In this document: positions 1-9,538 of the stretch, one piece after another | Position numbering within the stretch: the first letter of the stretch is position 1 | How the letters are laid out: each line of letters starts with the position of its first letter | Source: Trichococcus flocculiformis | GTDB taxonomy: Bacteria > Bacillota > Bacilli > Lactobacillales > Aerococcaceae | DNA length: 64,000 nt | Reading direction: 5' to 3' | NCBI RefSeq assembly: GCF_900113645.1 | Contig: NZ_FOQC01000011.1 | Coordinates: forward strand, 1 to 64,000 | Program-made: the position numbers and the translations under genes | The notes under the pieces: generated by a model | What the model was told of the DNA's origin: nothing | Databases searched by the model: none | What the model saw: the letters and a program-made list of their open reading frames with translations, nothing else

Positions 1-168
1 ACCCGTTTCCGGATGTTATCCCCCTCTTATGGGCAGGTTACCCACGTGTTACTCACCCGTTCGCCACTATCTTCTCAGTGGAAGCAAGCTTCCATAGAAA
101 AGACCGTTCGACTTGCATGTATTAGGCACGCCGCCAGCGTTCGTCCTGAGCCAGGATCAAACTCTCAT
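1..168 (-). rRNA. rrs: 16S ribosomal RNA, 5' end (partial)
   Basis: The complement of the bacterial 16S 5' consensus (AGAGTTTGATCCTGGCTCAG on the minus strand) ends near position 165. The following bases match the first variable region and the TACTCACCCGT-type conserved block. Only about 170 nt of the gene lie in the window; the rest runs off the left edge. The mature 5' end is estimated, not exact. Orientation is away from oriC, as usual for rrn operons. Confidence 0.97.
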
Positions 169-369
169 GTAATGTGGGCTCTTGTACAGAAACCCTCATG
201 AAAAGCTGAAAAGCTCTAAATTTCTTACTGACTTTATGTTTGCGATACAATGTATCGCCTTCGTTTGCTTCGACCGAAGTCTAAGCTCCCTGCACATTTG
301 GTTCGTTCATTCTTTGTTCAGTTTTCAAAGGTCTAATTGTGTCGCACGCTCTCACATGACAACTTCTAT

Positions 370-399
370 ATAATACCACTTGCACATCCAGTTTGTCAA
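370..399 (-). promoter_or_regulatory. rRNA promoter P2 (proximal)
   Basis: On the minus strand a perfect -35 TTGACA (394-399) and -10 TATTAT (370-375) are separated by 18 bp, about 200 bp upstream of the 16S 5' end. The stretch from 170 to 365 would be the transcribed rRNA leader. Confidence 0.75.
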
Positions 400-505
400 C
401 AACTTTTTAAAAAATGTTATTAATGAATTGGCCTGGAAGTTCATACTGTCATCAACGACCTTGGATACTTTTGCGGTTGTCCATTTGATCTGCCAACGAA
501 TAACA

Positions 506-534
506 ATCTTACCTGTTTCAGAGCTTTTTGGCAA
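506..534 (-). promoter_or_regulatory. rRNA promoter P1 (distal) with A/T-rich UP-like element
   Basis: On the minus strand TTGCCA (529-534) and TAAGAT (506-511) are spaced by 17 bp. Just upstream (535-565) lies an A-tract-rich stretch suitable as an UP element. Tandem promoters are typical of Firmicute rrn operons. Apart from P1, P2 and the msrA terminator, I see no gene in 170-688. Confidence 0.6.
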
Positions 535-615
535 GTCTTTTTTGATTGAATATATTTTTTTATTGCATAATGACGGCAAAAGATCTCTGCAATAGGATAA
601 AACATTCATTTGCAG

Positions 616-663
616 CAAAAAAGAAGGTTCACTCCAAAGTCATTTCTTCGGAATGGACCTTCT
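616..663 (-). terminator. intrinsic terminator of msrA
   Basis: A long imperfect hairpin (stem about 18 bp including G-U pairs; AGAAGGT pairs with ACCTTCT) is followed by a run of six T on the minus strand, just past the msrA stop codon. Confidence 0.8.
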
Positions 664-688
664 TTTCAGTATGGTTTCGGCACATTTT

Positions 689-1222
689 CTACTTTTTCCA
701 ATGTGATTCGATATACGAATCTCGCCCTGAATGCGAACGGTATCCGTGATAATGCGCGCTACTTTTTTTGTAGAAATCCTGATGATATTCTTCTGCTTCG
801 TAAAACGGTTGGGCCGGTTCGATCGAAGTCACGATTGGCTTAGTGAATTTCCCACTGTCCTGTAAAGCTTGTTTCGATGCTTCCGCTATCTCCTTTTGTT
901 CCGGTGTATGATAAAAAATTACCGGACGATAAGAAGTGCCGCGATCTACGAATTGACCCATGGCATCAGTTGGATCCGTCTGCTGCCAGTAGACCTCCAC
1001 CAAGTCTTTGTACGGGAACAAAGCTGGGTTAAATGTGATTTGAACAGCTTCCGTATGCCCGGTCGTTCCGGAACACACTTCTTCATAAGTAGGGTTTTCT
1101 GTGTGTCCGCCCGTGTACCCGGAAACGACTGATTCGATGCCTGGTAGACTGTCGAACGGCTTGACCATGCACCAAAAACAGCCTCCAGCAAAAGTAGCTT
1201 TTTCCAATTTTGATTCGCTCAC
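689..1222 (-). CDS. msrA: peptide-methionine (S)-S-oxide reductase
   Basis: This enzyme reduces methionine-S-sulfoxide in proteins and free methionine, using thioredoxin; it is a cytoplasmic repair enzyme. The N-terminus carries the MsrA signature GGCFWC with the nucleophilic Cys at about residue 15 (second Cys at 18), then SGYTGG and GHTEAVQ blocks, and the protein ends in the usual Lys-rich tail. Length (177 aa) is normal for a stand-alone MsrA; no MsrB domain is fused. I prefer the GTG at 1222, nine bases after AAAGGA; the ATG at 1231 abuts that ribosome-binding site. The gene is monocistronic, with its own terminator downstream. Confidence 0.95.
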   Translation of the reverse strand: MSESKLEKATFAGGCFWCMVKPFDSLPGIESVVSGYTGGHTENPTYEEVCSGTTGHTEAVQITFNPALFPYKDLVEVYWQQTDPTDAMGQFVDRGTSYRPVIFYHTPEQKEIAEASKQALQDSGKFTKPIVTSIEPAQPFYEAEEYHQDFYKKSSAHYHGYRSHSGRDSYIESHWKK

Positions 1223-1305
1223 TATCCTCATTCCTTTCGTATGCGTTTACGTATGAAATGATTGTATCATATACCCAGAAGCTTACGCGCATATCTTGCT
1301 TATGA

Positions 1306-2607
1306 TCAGCGTTTGTTGCTTGCGTTCTCTTTGGTTATTTTTGTGATGCCGCCCATATATGGCACAAGTGCATCAGGGATTGTGACGGAACCGTCTTCGT
1401 TTTGGTAATTTTCAAGTATCGCAGTTACAGTGCGGCCGACAGCCAGCCCTGAGCCATTCAACGTGTGCACAAATTCCAGTTTCCCTGTTTCTTCGTTACG
1501 GTAACGGATTTTCGCGCGGCGGGCTTGGAATGCCTCGGTATTTGAACAAGAACTGATTTCCCGGTAGGTATCTTGAGCCGGGATCCAGACTTCTATATCA
1601 TACGTTTTGGCTGCGGAGAAGCCCATGTCGCCCGTGCATAACGTGATCGTACGGTGCGGCAAGTTCAAGCCTCTCAGCACCGCTTCAGCATCGTCCGTCA
1701 TTTTTTCCAACTCTTCATAGGAAGTTTCCGGTTTGCTGAATTTCACCATCTCCACTTTATGGAACTGGTGCATCCTGATCAGTCCTCTTGTGTCGCGTCC
1801 TGCGCTTCCGGCTTCAGAACGGAAAGACGGACTCATCGCTGTGAAATAGACCGGCAAATCTGCTTCATTCATGATTTCATCGCGATAATAGTTCGTCAAA
1901 GGAACTTCCGCCGTAGGAATCAGCGTAAAGTTGCGTTCATCCGTCAATTGGAAAACGTCCTCTTTGAATTTAGGGAATTGTCCCGTACCGAACATGGACG
2001 CTTCATTCGCCATGTATGGCGGAATCATTTCCGTATAGCCATGCTCTTCGGTATGCAGATCCAGCATATAATTGTAGCAAGCGCGCTCCAAGCGGGCTCC
2101 CAGGCCTTTATAGAAGACGAAACGGCTGCCGGTCACTTTAGCGCCGCGTTCGAAGTCCAGAATATCCAATGCCTCGGCGATATCATAGTGGGCTTTTGGT
2201 TCGAAATCGAACGCGCGCGGCGTCCCCCATCTTCTTACTTCCACGTTATCCTCTTCATCTGCACCGACAGGAACGGAGGCATGCGGCAAGTTAGGCAATC
2301 TTGTTGCGATGAAAGTCGTCTTCTCTTCGATTTCATTCAGTTCTTCATCCAATGCTTTGATTTTGTCGCCGACTTCTTTCATTTCGGCAATCTTATCATC
2401 CGCATTCTCTTTGTTGCGTTTCAATTGCGCAATTTCCTGGGAAACGCCATTGCGGTATTGCTTCAGGTTTTCCGTCTCAACGATTTTCTCCCGTCGTTGC
2501 GCATCCAATTCCTTGAATGTCACTAACTCTTCCGTTTTAACGCCACGTGCAGCCAATTTCTCTGCAGTATCTTCAAATCCATCCCTCAAAAATTTTACAT
2601 CCAACAT
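1306..2607 (-). CDS. serS: seryl-tRNA synthetase
   Basis: Class II aminoacyl-tRNA synthetase that charges tRNA-Ser. The 433-aa product has the N-terminal antiparallel coiled-coil arm (about residues 30-105) that contacts the tRNA long variable arm. The serine-binding TAEVP lies at 232-236, motif 2 ([14 protein letters not shown]) at 262-275 and motif 3 (GSGLAVGR) near 385. Length and motif order match bacterial SerS. The ATG follows a strong GAGGAGGAAAGCAT ribosome-binding site. Expression is controlled by the T-box leader immediately upstream, which reads uncharged tRNA-Ser. Confidence 0.98.
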   Translation of the reverse strand: MLDVKFLRDGFEDTAEKLAARGVKTEELVTFKELDAQRREKIVETENLKQYRNGVSQEIAQLKRNKENADDKIAEMKEVGDKIKALDEELNEIEEKTTFIATRLPNLPHASVPVGADEEDNVEVRRWGTPRAFDFEPKAHYDIAEALDILDFERGAKVTGSRFVFYKGLGARLERACYNYMLDLHTEEHGYTEMIPPYMANEASMFGTGQFPKFKEDVFQLTDERNFTLIPTAEVPLTNYYRDEIMNEADLPVYFTAMSPSFRSEAGSAGRDTRGLIRMHQFHKVEMVKFSKPETSYEELEKMTDDAEAVLRGLNLPHRTITLCTGDMGFSAAKTYDIEVWIPAQDTYREISSCSNTEAFQARRAKIRYRNEETGKLEFVHTLNGSGLAVGRTVTAILENYQNEDGSVTIPDALVPYMGGITKITKENASNKR

Positions 2608-2635
2608 ATGCTTTCCTCCTCATTATTTGTACAAA

Positions 2636-2915
2636 AATAGCCACTCCATCCCTAGAATAATCTGGGACGAAATGGCTTTAACGTTCGCGGTACCACCCAA
2701 CTTCAGCCAGTCCCGATCAGGTCTGGCTGCGCTTCATTGCGTTAACGGACGGATCCGGAACAATTTAGTCAATTTCTTGTTTTCATTGTTCGCTTCATGT
2801 GGGGATTCAACAGGTGAAGGGTCAGTTCTCACCGAACCACTGACTCTCTGGGGCGCTTCACATCATCTACTGGTCACATGCATGGCTTTCTCTATTCAAT
2901 TGGTCTAAGCTTCGA
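2636..2915 (-). promoter_or_regulatory. T-box riboswitch leader, tRNA-Ser specific
   Basis: On the minus strand the T-box core GGGTGGTACCGCG (about 2684-2698) precedes a strong terminator hairpin (2636-2678). That hairpin pairs AGCCATTTCGTCCC with GGGATGGAGTGGCT and is followed by TTTTT. Upstream, Stem I has a lower CATGTG/CACATG helix and a specifier loop with the loop-E elements AGTA and GAA. The triplet after GAA is TCC (complement of 2803-2805), a serine codon, matching the downstream serS. Uncharged tRNA-Ser would stabilise the antiterminator and allow transcription. Confidence 0.93.
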
Positions 2916-2922
2916 TACCCTC

Positions 2923-2951
2923 ATTTTACTGAACAAACCCTGTGCTGTCAA
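2923..2951 (-). promoter_or_regulatory. serS promoter
   Basis: TTGACA (2946-2951) and TAAAAT (2923-2928) lie 17 bp apart on the minus strand, squeezed between the dacA stop codon and the T-box leader. Confidence 0.8.
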
Positions 2952-2991
2952 TAATGCGACGGTTTTCCGTTAAACCCTCAGCTCTTCAGGA

Positions 2992-4335
2992 TCAGTCAAA
3001 AAACCCTCCGACAAAATCGGATACTGTTTGCCAAGCTTTTCCGAACAGGTCTCCGACAACACGACCGCCGCGCACAAATATATTGGCTTTTTCAACGCTG
3101 CTTGCCACTGCGACTTTGACATCCTCGGAGGTCGTGCCGTCCAGATAACCAAACTCATCACCTTCGACCGTCACAGCGACGGACCCGACTTCAGTTCCTT
3201 TTTCGATAGGCGCTTCAATCTCGCCGTCCTCATTCAGGCTCTCTTCCGCCGGTGTGAAAACAGTTGTGAGCGCGAGCTCTTCCGCACCTTTTTCGGTAAC
3301 GGTCACCAGGTCTTCGTTGTAGACAAGCCCGACCTCTGTTTGCTTCCCTTTGGCCACGGTAATCGGTTCTTGCGTGGAAACAGCCTCGCCTTTTGTTGCT
3401 ACCGTCGTCTTCTCGAAGGTTGAGAAGGCATAGTCCATCAAGCGCCCCGTTTCCTTAAAGCGCTTGGTGCTCTCATCAGCACCGATGACCACGGTGATGA
3501 TCCGCATATCATCCTGAACGGCTGTACCAGTAAAGGATGCACCCGACTCCAGTGTTGTTCCGGTCTTCAGACCGTCCACACCTTCACGATAATAGAACAT
3601 GCCAGGCAACATCAAGTTGTAGCTGTGCATCATGATTTCATCGGATGTTCCCGCTTGGAAAGCCAACTCCGGCACGGCAGTCGTTTCCAAAACTTCAGGG
3701 TAATCATCGATCAGATGATCCGCAACCATCGCTACCCCGCGCGCAGTCATTTTGTTGTAGCCATCAGACGATGCACCCGGATAAAGATGCTCTTCCGGCA
3801 TATCGCTGTTCGACAAGCCGGTGGCATTATAAAGTTCATAATTATCTACGCCCCACTCATCCAACTGAGCCTTCATCAAATCAACGAACTTCGCCTCCGA
3901 ACCAGCCAAAGCTTCCGCTAAAGCGATCGTCGATCCGTTTGCGGAATAGATCAATGCGGACTGATAAAGTTCTTCCACGGAATACGTGATGTCCTGACGC
4001 AAAGGCACATTGGAAAAGTTGTAGTTCTGGCTGACTTCATAGACGTAATCGCTGACGGTGATTTGCTTGTCCCAAGCCAATTTGCCTTCTTCGATGGCTT
4101 CGAGTATCAAGTAGATACTCAGCATTTTTGTCATTGAGGCGATGCCCAGTGCCTCATCCCCATTTTGGTTCATAAGCACTTTATCTGTTTCATCTTCTAT
4201 CACGAAAGCGGCTTTCGCATCGATAGAAGGTTGTTCAGCAGCCAAGGCAACCGGTGCAACAAACAAGCTGTTCACCAATACCGAGGCCGCCGAAATTGTT
4301 CCCATGATCATTTTTCTGTTTTTTATAGTTATCAT
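2992..4335 (-). CDS. dacA: serine-type D-Ala-D-Ala carboxypeptidase (PBP5-like)
   Basis: It removes the terminal D-Ala from peptidoglycan pentapeptides and so limits cross-linking. The 447-aa protein has a signal peptide (about 1-33, cleaved near ALAA). The penicillin-binding triad is complete: SMTK with Ser67 and Lys70, SAN at 131-133, KTG at 257-259. The Ala/Val/Thr-rich C-terminal region corresponds to the PBP5 beta domain; a terminal amphipathic stretch probably anchors it to the membrane. A GGAG lies 13 bases before the ATG, a rather long spacing. It lies directly downstream of, and on the same strand as, a two-component system, but a terminator and a new promoter separate them. Confidence 0.93.
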   Translation of the reverse strand: MITIKNRKMIMGTISAASVLVNSLFVAPVALAAEQPSIDAKAAFVIEDETDKVLMNQNGDEALGIASMTKMLSIYLILEAIEEGKLAWDKQITVSDYVYEVSQNYNFSNVPLRQDITYSVEELYQSALIYSANGSTIALAEALAGSEAKFVDLMKAQLDEWGVDNYELYNATGLSNSDMPEEHLYPGASSDGYNKMTARGVAMVADHLIDDYPEVLETTAVPELAFQAGTSDEIMMHSYNLMLPGMFYYREGVDGLKTGTTLESGASFTGTAVQDDMRIITVVIGADESTKRFKETGRLMDYAFSTFEKTTVATKGEAVSTQEPITVAKGKQTEVGLVYNEDLVTVTEKGAEELALTTVFTPAEESLNEDGEIEAPIEKGTEVGSVAVTVEGDEFGYLDGTTSEDVKVAVASSVEKANIFVRGGRVVGDLFGKAWQTVSDFVGGFFD

Positions 4336-4386
4336 TGTTTGTAGTTATCTCCAATCAGTCATTTCGTTCGGTTGATATACCCTTCT

Positions 4387-4415
4387 ATGTTAGCGGAAAT
4401 GGCATAAAAAGACAA
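4387..4415 (-). promoter_or_regulatory. dacA promoter
   Basis: TTGTCT (4410-4415) and TAACAT (4387-4392) are 17 bp apart on the minus strand. The -35 region is almost contiguous with the T-tract of the kinase terminator. Confidence 0.6.
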
Positions 4416-4417
4416 CC

Positions 4418-4451
4418 AAAAAAAGGAACGTACACAGAAAACGTACGTTCC
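4418..4451 (-). terminator. terminator of the histidine kinase gene
   Basis: A perfect 9-bp stem (GGAACGTAC / GTACGTTCC) with a 9-nt loop is followed by seven T on the minus strand, starting at the kinase stop codon. Confidence 0.88.
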
Positions 4452-5624
4452 TTATTCCTTGGCAACCGGAGTCTGTTTCAAGGGGAGATGCAGCACGAAT
4501 TTGGTTTCCGCCTCATCCGATTCCGCATAGATATATCCGCCATGGAGCGTGACGATGCTTTGGGCGATCGCCAATCCAAGCCCGGTTCCCCCAGTCTCCT
4601 TCGAACGGGAATTTTCCACCCTATAAAAACGCCCGAACAACTCCTGCAGCGATTCTTCAGGGATGTGCTCCCCATTGTTCTTCACGGAAACAATCACTTC
4701 GGAACCTATCTTTTCGGCTTCGATGTGAACCCACGTGCCGCCATGCGCATACTTCAGGGCATTGGAAATCAGATTGTTGAAGACACGGGCCATTTTATCG
4801 ACATCCATTTCGATCATCAACGGACTCGTTTTCATGATCACCTCAATCTCCATATGGCGCTTGCGCGACTCCAACTCATAGTCCGCGACAATCTGCTCCA
4901 AAAAATTGCCGATGTTGATTGTCTTCAACAACAGCGGTGTCGTCGGTTGTCGCACTTTCGTGTATTCGAAGAGATCATCGACAAGCACCTTCATCTGCAG
5001 CGCTTTTGTGTAAGCGATATGGATATATCGCAAAGCATCCTCTTCACTTGTGAATTGCTTATCCTCTATCAATCCCAAGTATCCGATGATGGATGTCAAA
5101 GGAGTACGGATGTCGTGACTGACGTTCGTGATCAACTCATCCTTCGACTGTTCAATCTTTCGTTCCTCTTCCATCGCTTGGACCGTACTTTCCACGAGCG
5201 TATTGATACTGTCCACAACATCAACATAGCTTCCGGCATTGTTTGCGTCGATCCGATGGTCAAAGTTCCCCGCGGCGATGTAATGCAGTTCGTCCAGGAT
5301 ATGCGTCAACTGCATCTGCTTGTATCTCCTGACCAAACGCCAGCCAGTGAAGATGGCCGCAAAAATGGCCGCTATCCATTGAAAAACATCATCGTAAATA
5401 GTCAAGAACGCATCGACTACCACCACGAATCGCCTCAAGGAGGGAACTTCCCTCAAAATCATCGGAGGGTTTGCGACCAGTCGGTTGAACATCAGCTCCA
5501 TCCCGATGTAGAGCAGATAGACGATACCCAGCGTCAACGCCCCTTCAAAAACGAGTTCACTCAGTTCTTTTTTTTTCAACTTGTTAAACAAAGCTGCAGC
5601 CTCCCAGCTGTTTTTTTTTGCCAA
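4452..5624 (-). CDS. membrane sensor histidine kinase
   Basis: Partner of the response regulator encoded just upstream. The 390-aa protein has two predicted membrane helices (about 28-46 and 73-95) flanking a short outside loop, then a HAMP-like linker (about 100-155). The dimerisation/phosphoacceptor box is SHDIRTPLTS, with His170. The ATP-binding half has an N box (NNLISNALKYA) and a G box (GTGLGLAI). The small extracellular loop suggests sensing within the membrane. The type resembles VanS-like kinases, and a D,D-carboxypeptidase gene follows, so a cell-wall signal is plausible; that is inference. Confidence 0.9.
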   Translation of the reverse strand: MAKKNSWEAAALFNKLKKKELSELVFEGALTLGIVYLLYIGMELMFNRLVANPPMILREVPSLRRFVVVVDAFLTIYDDVFQWIAAIFAAIFTGWRLVRRYKQMQLTHILDELHYIAAGNFDHRIDANNAGSYVDVVDSINTLVESTVQAMEEERKIEQSKDELITNVSHDIRTPLTSIIGYLGLIEDKQFTSEEDALRYIHIAYTKALQMKVLVDDLFEYTKVRQPTTPLLLKTINIGNFLEQIVADYELESRKRHMEIEVIMKTSPLMIEMDVDKMARVFNNLISNALKYAHGGTWVHIEAEKIGSEVIVSVKNNGEHIPEESLQELFGRFYRVENSRSKETGGTGLGLAIAQSIVTLHGGYIYAESDEAETKFVLHLPLKQTPVAKE

Positions 5625-5641
5625 TGTGCCTACAGGCTTGC

Positions 5642-6334
5642 TTATTCGCCGATCTTATAGCCTACACCCCAAACGGTCTGGATGACCTTCTCGCCCCCTG
5701 TAGCCTCTTCAATTTTATCGCGGAGATGACTCACATGCACCATAACGGTCTTGGCCGATACGATACTCTCTTGTTGCCAAACACGTTCAAAAATTTCATC
5801 GGCACTGAAGACGCGATTCGGATGGCTTGCCAATAGGTGCAAAATACCAAATTCCAGCGCGGTCAACTGGATACTTTTCCCGTTCAGCGTCTTTACCTCA
5901 TGGGAATCTTTCTTGATGATCAGCGGACCTATTTCGATCGAATCCACCTCTGCTGCATCTGCCTGCATAGTGGTCCTGCGCAAGAGCGATTTGATGCGAG
6001 CCATCACTTCCAGTGGATTGAACGGCTTGGAAACATAGTCGTCCGCACCTGTCGTCAACCCTTGGATTTTATCCATATCGGCGGATTTTGCGCTCAACAT
6101 CAGAATCGGGATCGGATTGTTCTGTTCCCGCAGCTCCCTCACTACCGAGATGCCATCCTTCTTCGGCATCATCACATCCAAAATGATCAGTTGGATATCC
6201 GCATTCTCCTCAAGCTTGTGGAAAGCGTCCACGCCGTCATAGGCTTTTATCGGATCGTATCCTTCATTTTTGCAATAAATGCTCAACAAATCCACGATTT
6301 CCCTGTCGTCATCGACGATCAAAATTTTACTCAT
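5642..6334 (-). CDS. OmpR/PhoB-type response regulator
   Basis: A DNA-binding regulator of 230 aa. The receiver domain (1-120) has the acidic pocket VDDD, phosphoacceptor Asp53 in ILDVMMP and conserved Lys103 in SKPF. The C-terminal winged helix (about 135-230) has the typical VMVHVSHLRDKIE recognition-helix region and ends GVGYKIGE. I chose the start giving MSKILIVDDD. The longer frame would add 16 residues not expected for the family. The gene is separated from the kinase gene by 17 bp, so they form one operon. The protein is VanR-like in overall type. Confidence 0.92.
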   Translation of the reverse strand: MSKILIVDDDREIVDLLSIYCKNEGYDPIKAYDGVDAFHKLEENADIQLIILDVMMPKKDGISVVRELREQNNPIPILMLSAKSADMDKIQGLTTGADDYVSKPFNPLEVMARIKSLLRRTTMQADAAEVDSIEIGPLIIKKDSHEVKTLNGKSIQLTALEFGILHLLASHPNRVFSADEIFERVWQQESIVSAKTVMVHVSHLRDKIEEATGGEKVIQTVWGVGYKIGE

Positions 6335-6464
6335 ATCGGACAACCCTTTCCCCAAAATATGTATTTTTCCCCATCGTACCAAAGTGTTCTAAATTTTTGC
6401 TTAAGGAAGCATAAAGAAATTCCATTTTAATTATATCAGAAAGCCCCAGCAAACTGCGAACATA

Positions 6465-6495
6465 AGAAAAAACGCCCGAGAACAGTGTCCCGGGC
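6465..6495 (-). terminator. terminator of guaB
   Basis: GCCCGGGA pairs with TTCTCGGGC (one G-U), followed by GTTTTTTCT on the minus strand, 20 bp past the guaB stop codon. Confidence 0.8.
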
Positions 6496-6514
6496 ATTTT
6501 GGTTTCTTGCCTGT

Positions 6515-8035
<1,521 letters not shown>

Positions 8036-8044
8036 TTATCATCT

Positions 8045-8073
8045 AAAATACCACCCTCAACAACCCACGTCAA
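8045..8073 (-). promoter_or_regulatory. guaB promoter
   Basis: TTGACG (8068-8073) and TATTTT (8045-8050) are spaced by 17 bp on the minus strand, about 45 bp upstream of the guaB start. Confidence 0.65.
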
Positions 8074-8144
8074 GCGCAAAGCCCCCTTTATCATACAATT
8101 CTCATATAGCAGCGCTTTTTATCGAATGCTGTTTATTTAAATCT

Positions 8145-8180
8145 GACATAACGTTCGGAATTAACGCGTTCGGTTATGTC
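8145..8180. promoter_or_regulatory. candidate PurR site: two CCGAAC motifs inside an inverted repeat
   Basis: On the minus strand CCGAAC occurs at 8153-8158 and 8168-8173, in the same direction and 15 bp apart. An 8-bp inverted repeat (GACATAAC / GTTATGTC) encloses both. CCGAAC is the core of the PurR box of Gram-positive bacteria. The site is over 100 bp upstream of the guaB promoter I recognise, which is far for direct control, so the call is tentative. Confidence 0.4.
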
Positions 8181-8220
8181 CTTTGATTCATTTTCAGTTT
8201 TTTTCTCTATCAATATACGA

Positions 8221-8258
8221 AAATAGCCGAGATACAAGTATTCCTTTGCATCTCGGCC
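8221..8258 (-). terminator. terminator of the DUF1129 gene
   Basis: GCCGAGAT pairs with ATCTCGGC (12-bp stem with one mismatch), followed by a short T-rich stretch on the minus strand, 17 bp past the stop codon. Confidence 0.6.
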
Positions 8259-8274
8259 TCCACCAATTGACGGG

Positions 8275-8961
8275 CTACAATATGCCGCCCATGATATGAT
8301 ATTTTTTCTTCAAATATACTTTTGCAGCAAAACCTATCCCAGCGATTCCAAGGTATATCCACGCAGGTAGCGCGATATTAATGCTTGCTGGAATAAGCAT
8401 CATGGAAACAGTCATGATGAGCATCCAAAGCAGCATAGCACCTGTCGTCGCAAAGATATATTTCCCAAAGCCTTTTTCGCCTTTTGGAGCGTCTGGATTC
8501 GGCGTGTATTTAGAGATGACGAGCATGGCGATACCGCCCACAACAAAGTTCAGAATCAAGCTGATCAGACCCATTCCGATGACATCTTCGCCACTGTTGG
8601 TCAGCAAGGAAATCCCCGAAATCATCGCGAAAAGAGACCCTAGCAATAAACCGCCATCCAAAGCGATCAGCCAATCAGACGAACGTACTTTCACTTCGTT
8701 GTCTGACGGATTCACCAGGATATTCGAGGCGCACTCAGATACTGTGCCATATAATTGGCGGGCGGTTTTACCGGTTTTTTGGGCTTCCAGCAACTCCCGC
8801 ATCATTTTATTGTAGATTTCCTCTCTGCGTTCCTCTTCCAGGTTTGCAGCTCTCAAGGTCCTGTCCAGCCCCATCATGTATTGTTCATTTCTTTTTGTCA
8901 AACTCTGCCATAAGGCTTTGTTTTCGACCTTCATTTGTGCAACGCTCTTCGTTTCTTCCAA
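8275..8961 (-). CDS. DUF1129 family membrane protein
   Basis: Function unknown. The 228-aa protein has a charged cytoplasmic N-terminal half (about 1-88) with helical, Glu/Arg-rich character. Four or so hydrophobic segments follow (about 98-118, 126-148, 168-190, 196-214) and the C-terminus is basic. Such proteins are common in Lactobacillales, often near ychF or parAB, as here. A GGGAGGATTTATCATT ribosome-binding region precedes the ATG. The gene stands between guaB and the repeat array, so it may be served by readthrough from ychF. Confidence 0.75.
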   Translation of the reverse strand: MEETKSVAQMKVENKALWQSLTKRNEQYMMGLDRTLRAANLEEERREEIYNKMMRELLEAQKTGKTARQLYGTVSECASNILVNPSDNEVKVRSSDWLIALDGGLLLGSLFAMISGISLLTNSGEDVIGMGLISLILNFVVGGIAMLVISKYTPNPDAPKGEKGFGKYIFATTGAMLLWMLIMTVSMMLIPASINIALPAWIYLGIAGIGFAAKVYLKKKYHIMGGIL

Positions 8962-9002
8962 TGATAAATCCTCCCTTGATTACATGCGGCACCCTTGTCA
9001 AA

Positions 9003-9045
9003 CGTGTTGTGAATCCCTGAATCTGAAATAAAGAGAGATTCATCA
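9003..9045. repeat. short degenerate copy of the structured repeat
   Basis: GTGAATC and GATTCATCAC ends flank a short hairpin (AATCTGAA...AGAGATT). It lacks the TCCGCCTAA / TTAGTGCTC core, so it looks like a remnant containing only the outer stem of the family that follows. Confidence 0.45.
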
Positions 9046-9054
9046 CATGCTCTT

Positions 9055-9166
9055 AGTTGAACTCTGAATCCCAGAAACCTCCGCCTAAGTTGCCAAACTC
9101 ACACGGACAAAAAGCGTCCGCTTTGTGCTTGGCCCCTTAGTGCTCGGTTTCTACCCGGGATTCATC
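9055..9166. repeat. structured repeat copy R1
   Basis: Outer helix CTGAATCCC...GGGATTCAT with GAAACC/GGTTTC; constant internal loop TCCGCCTAAG / CTTAGTGCTC; middle helix GCCAA/TTGGC; apical hairpin CGGAC-AAAAAGC-GTCCG. First of five copies between ychF and the DUF1129 gene. Confidence 0.85.
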
Positions 9167-9176
9167 GTATCCTTTT

Positions 9177-9287
9177 AGTTGAACTCTGAAATGCAGGGGA
9201 TTCCGCCTAAGCTGACATTACGTCACGGCCAAACTGCGGCCGTTCTCGTAATATCCTCTTAGTGCTCATCCCCTCCCGCATTTCATC
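9177..9287. repeat. structured repeat copy R2
   Basis: Same constant loop as R1, but the helices have different sequences: GGGGAT/ATCCCC outer, ATTACG/CGTAAT middle, ACGGCC/GGCCGT apical. It forms a tandem duplication with R3 (period 121 bp, essentially identical), so that pair arose recently. Confidence 0.88.
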
Positions 9288-9297
9288 GTATCCTTTT

Positions 9298-9408
9298 AGT
9301 TGAACTCTGAAATGCAGGGGATTCCGCCTAAGCTGACATTACGTCACGGCCAAACTGCGGCCGTTCTCGTAATATCCTCTTAGTGCTCATCCCCTCCCGC
9401 ATTTCATC
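9298..9408. repeat. structured repeat copy R3
   Basis: Near-perfect tandem duplicate of R2, 121 bp further on. The identical flanking TTTTAGTTGAACTCTG and TTCATCGTATCC were copied along with it. Confidence 0.88.
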
Positions 9409-9417
9409 GTATCCTTT

Positions 9418-9530
9418 AGTTGAGTTCTGATTCGCAGATACCGCTCCCGTTTCACACCCAGCGTAGTGAACAAAAGAGGTTCACTTCGCTGGGTGCTCCA
9501 ACGTCCGGGTATCTAAACGCGAATCATCAC
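9418..9530. repeat. structured repeat copy R4 (variant core)
   Basis: Outer helix TGATTCGC.../GCGAATCA with GATACC/GGTATC; long apical helix CACCCAGCG/CGCTGGGTG plus AGTGAAC/GTTCACT. The usual TCCGCCTAA / TTAGTGCTC core is replaced by a CCGCTCCCGTT / GCTCCAACG variant. It is therefore a divergent subtype. Confidence 0.75.
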
Positions 9531-9538
9531 ATCCTAAA

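Noticed and set aside
13-201. 62-codon open frame at the left edge
   Set aside because: It lies in the complement of the 16S rRNA 5' end, which explains the sequence completely.
4335-5660. 441-codon plus-strand frame opposite the histidine kinase
   Set aside because: Antisense shadow of a clear kinase gene; it opens inside the dacA promoter and has no domain of its own.
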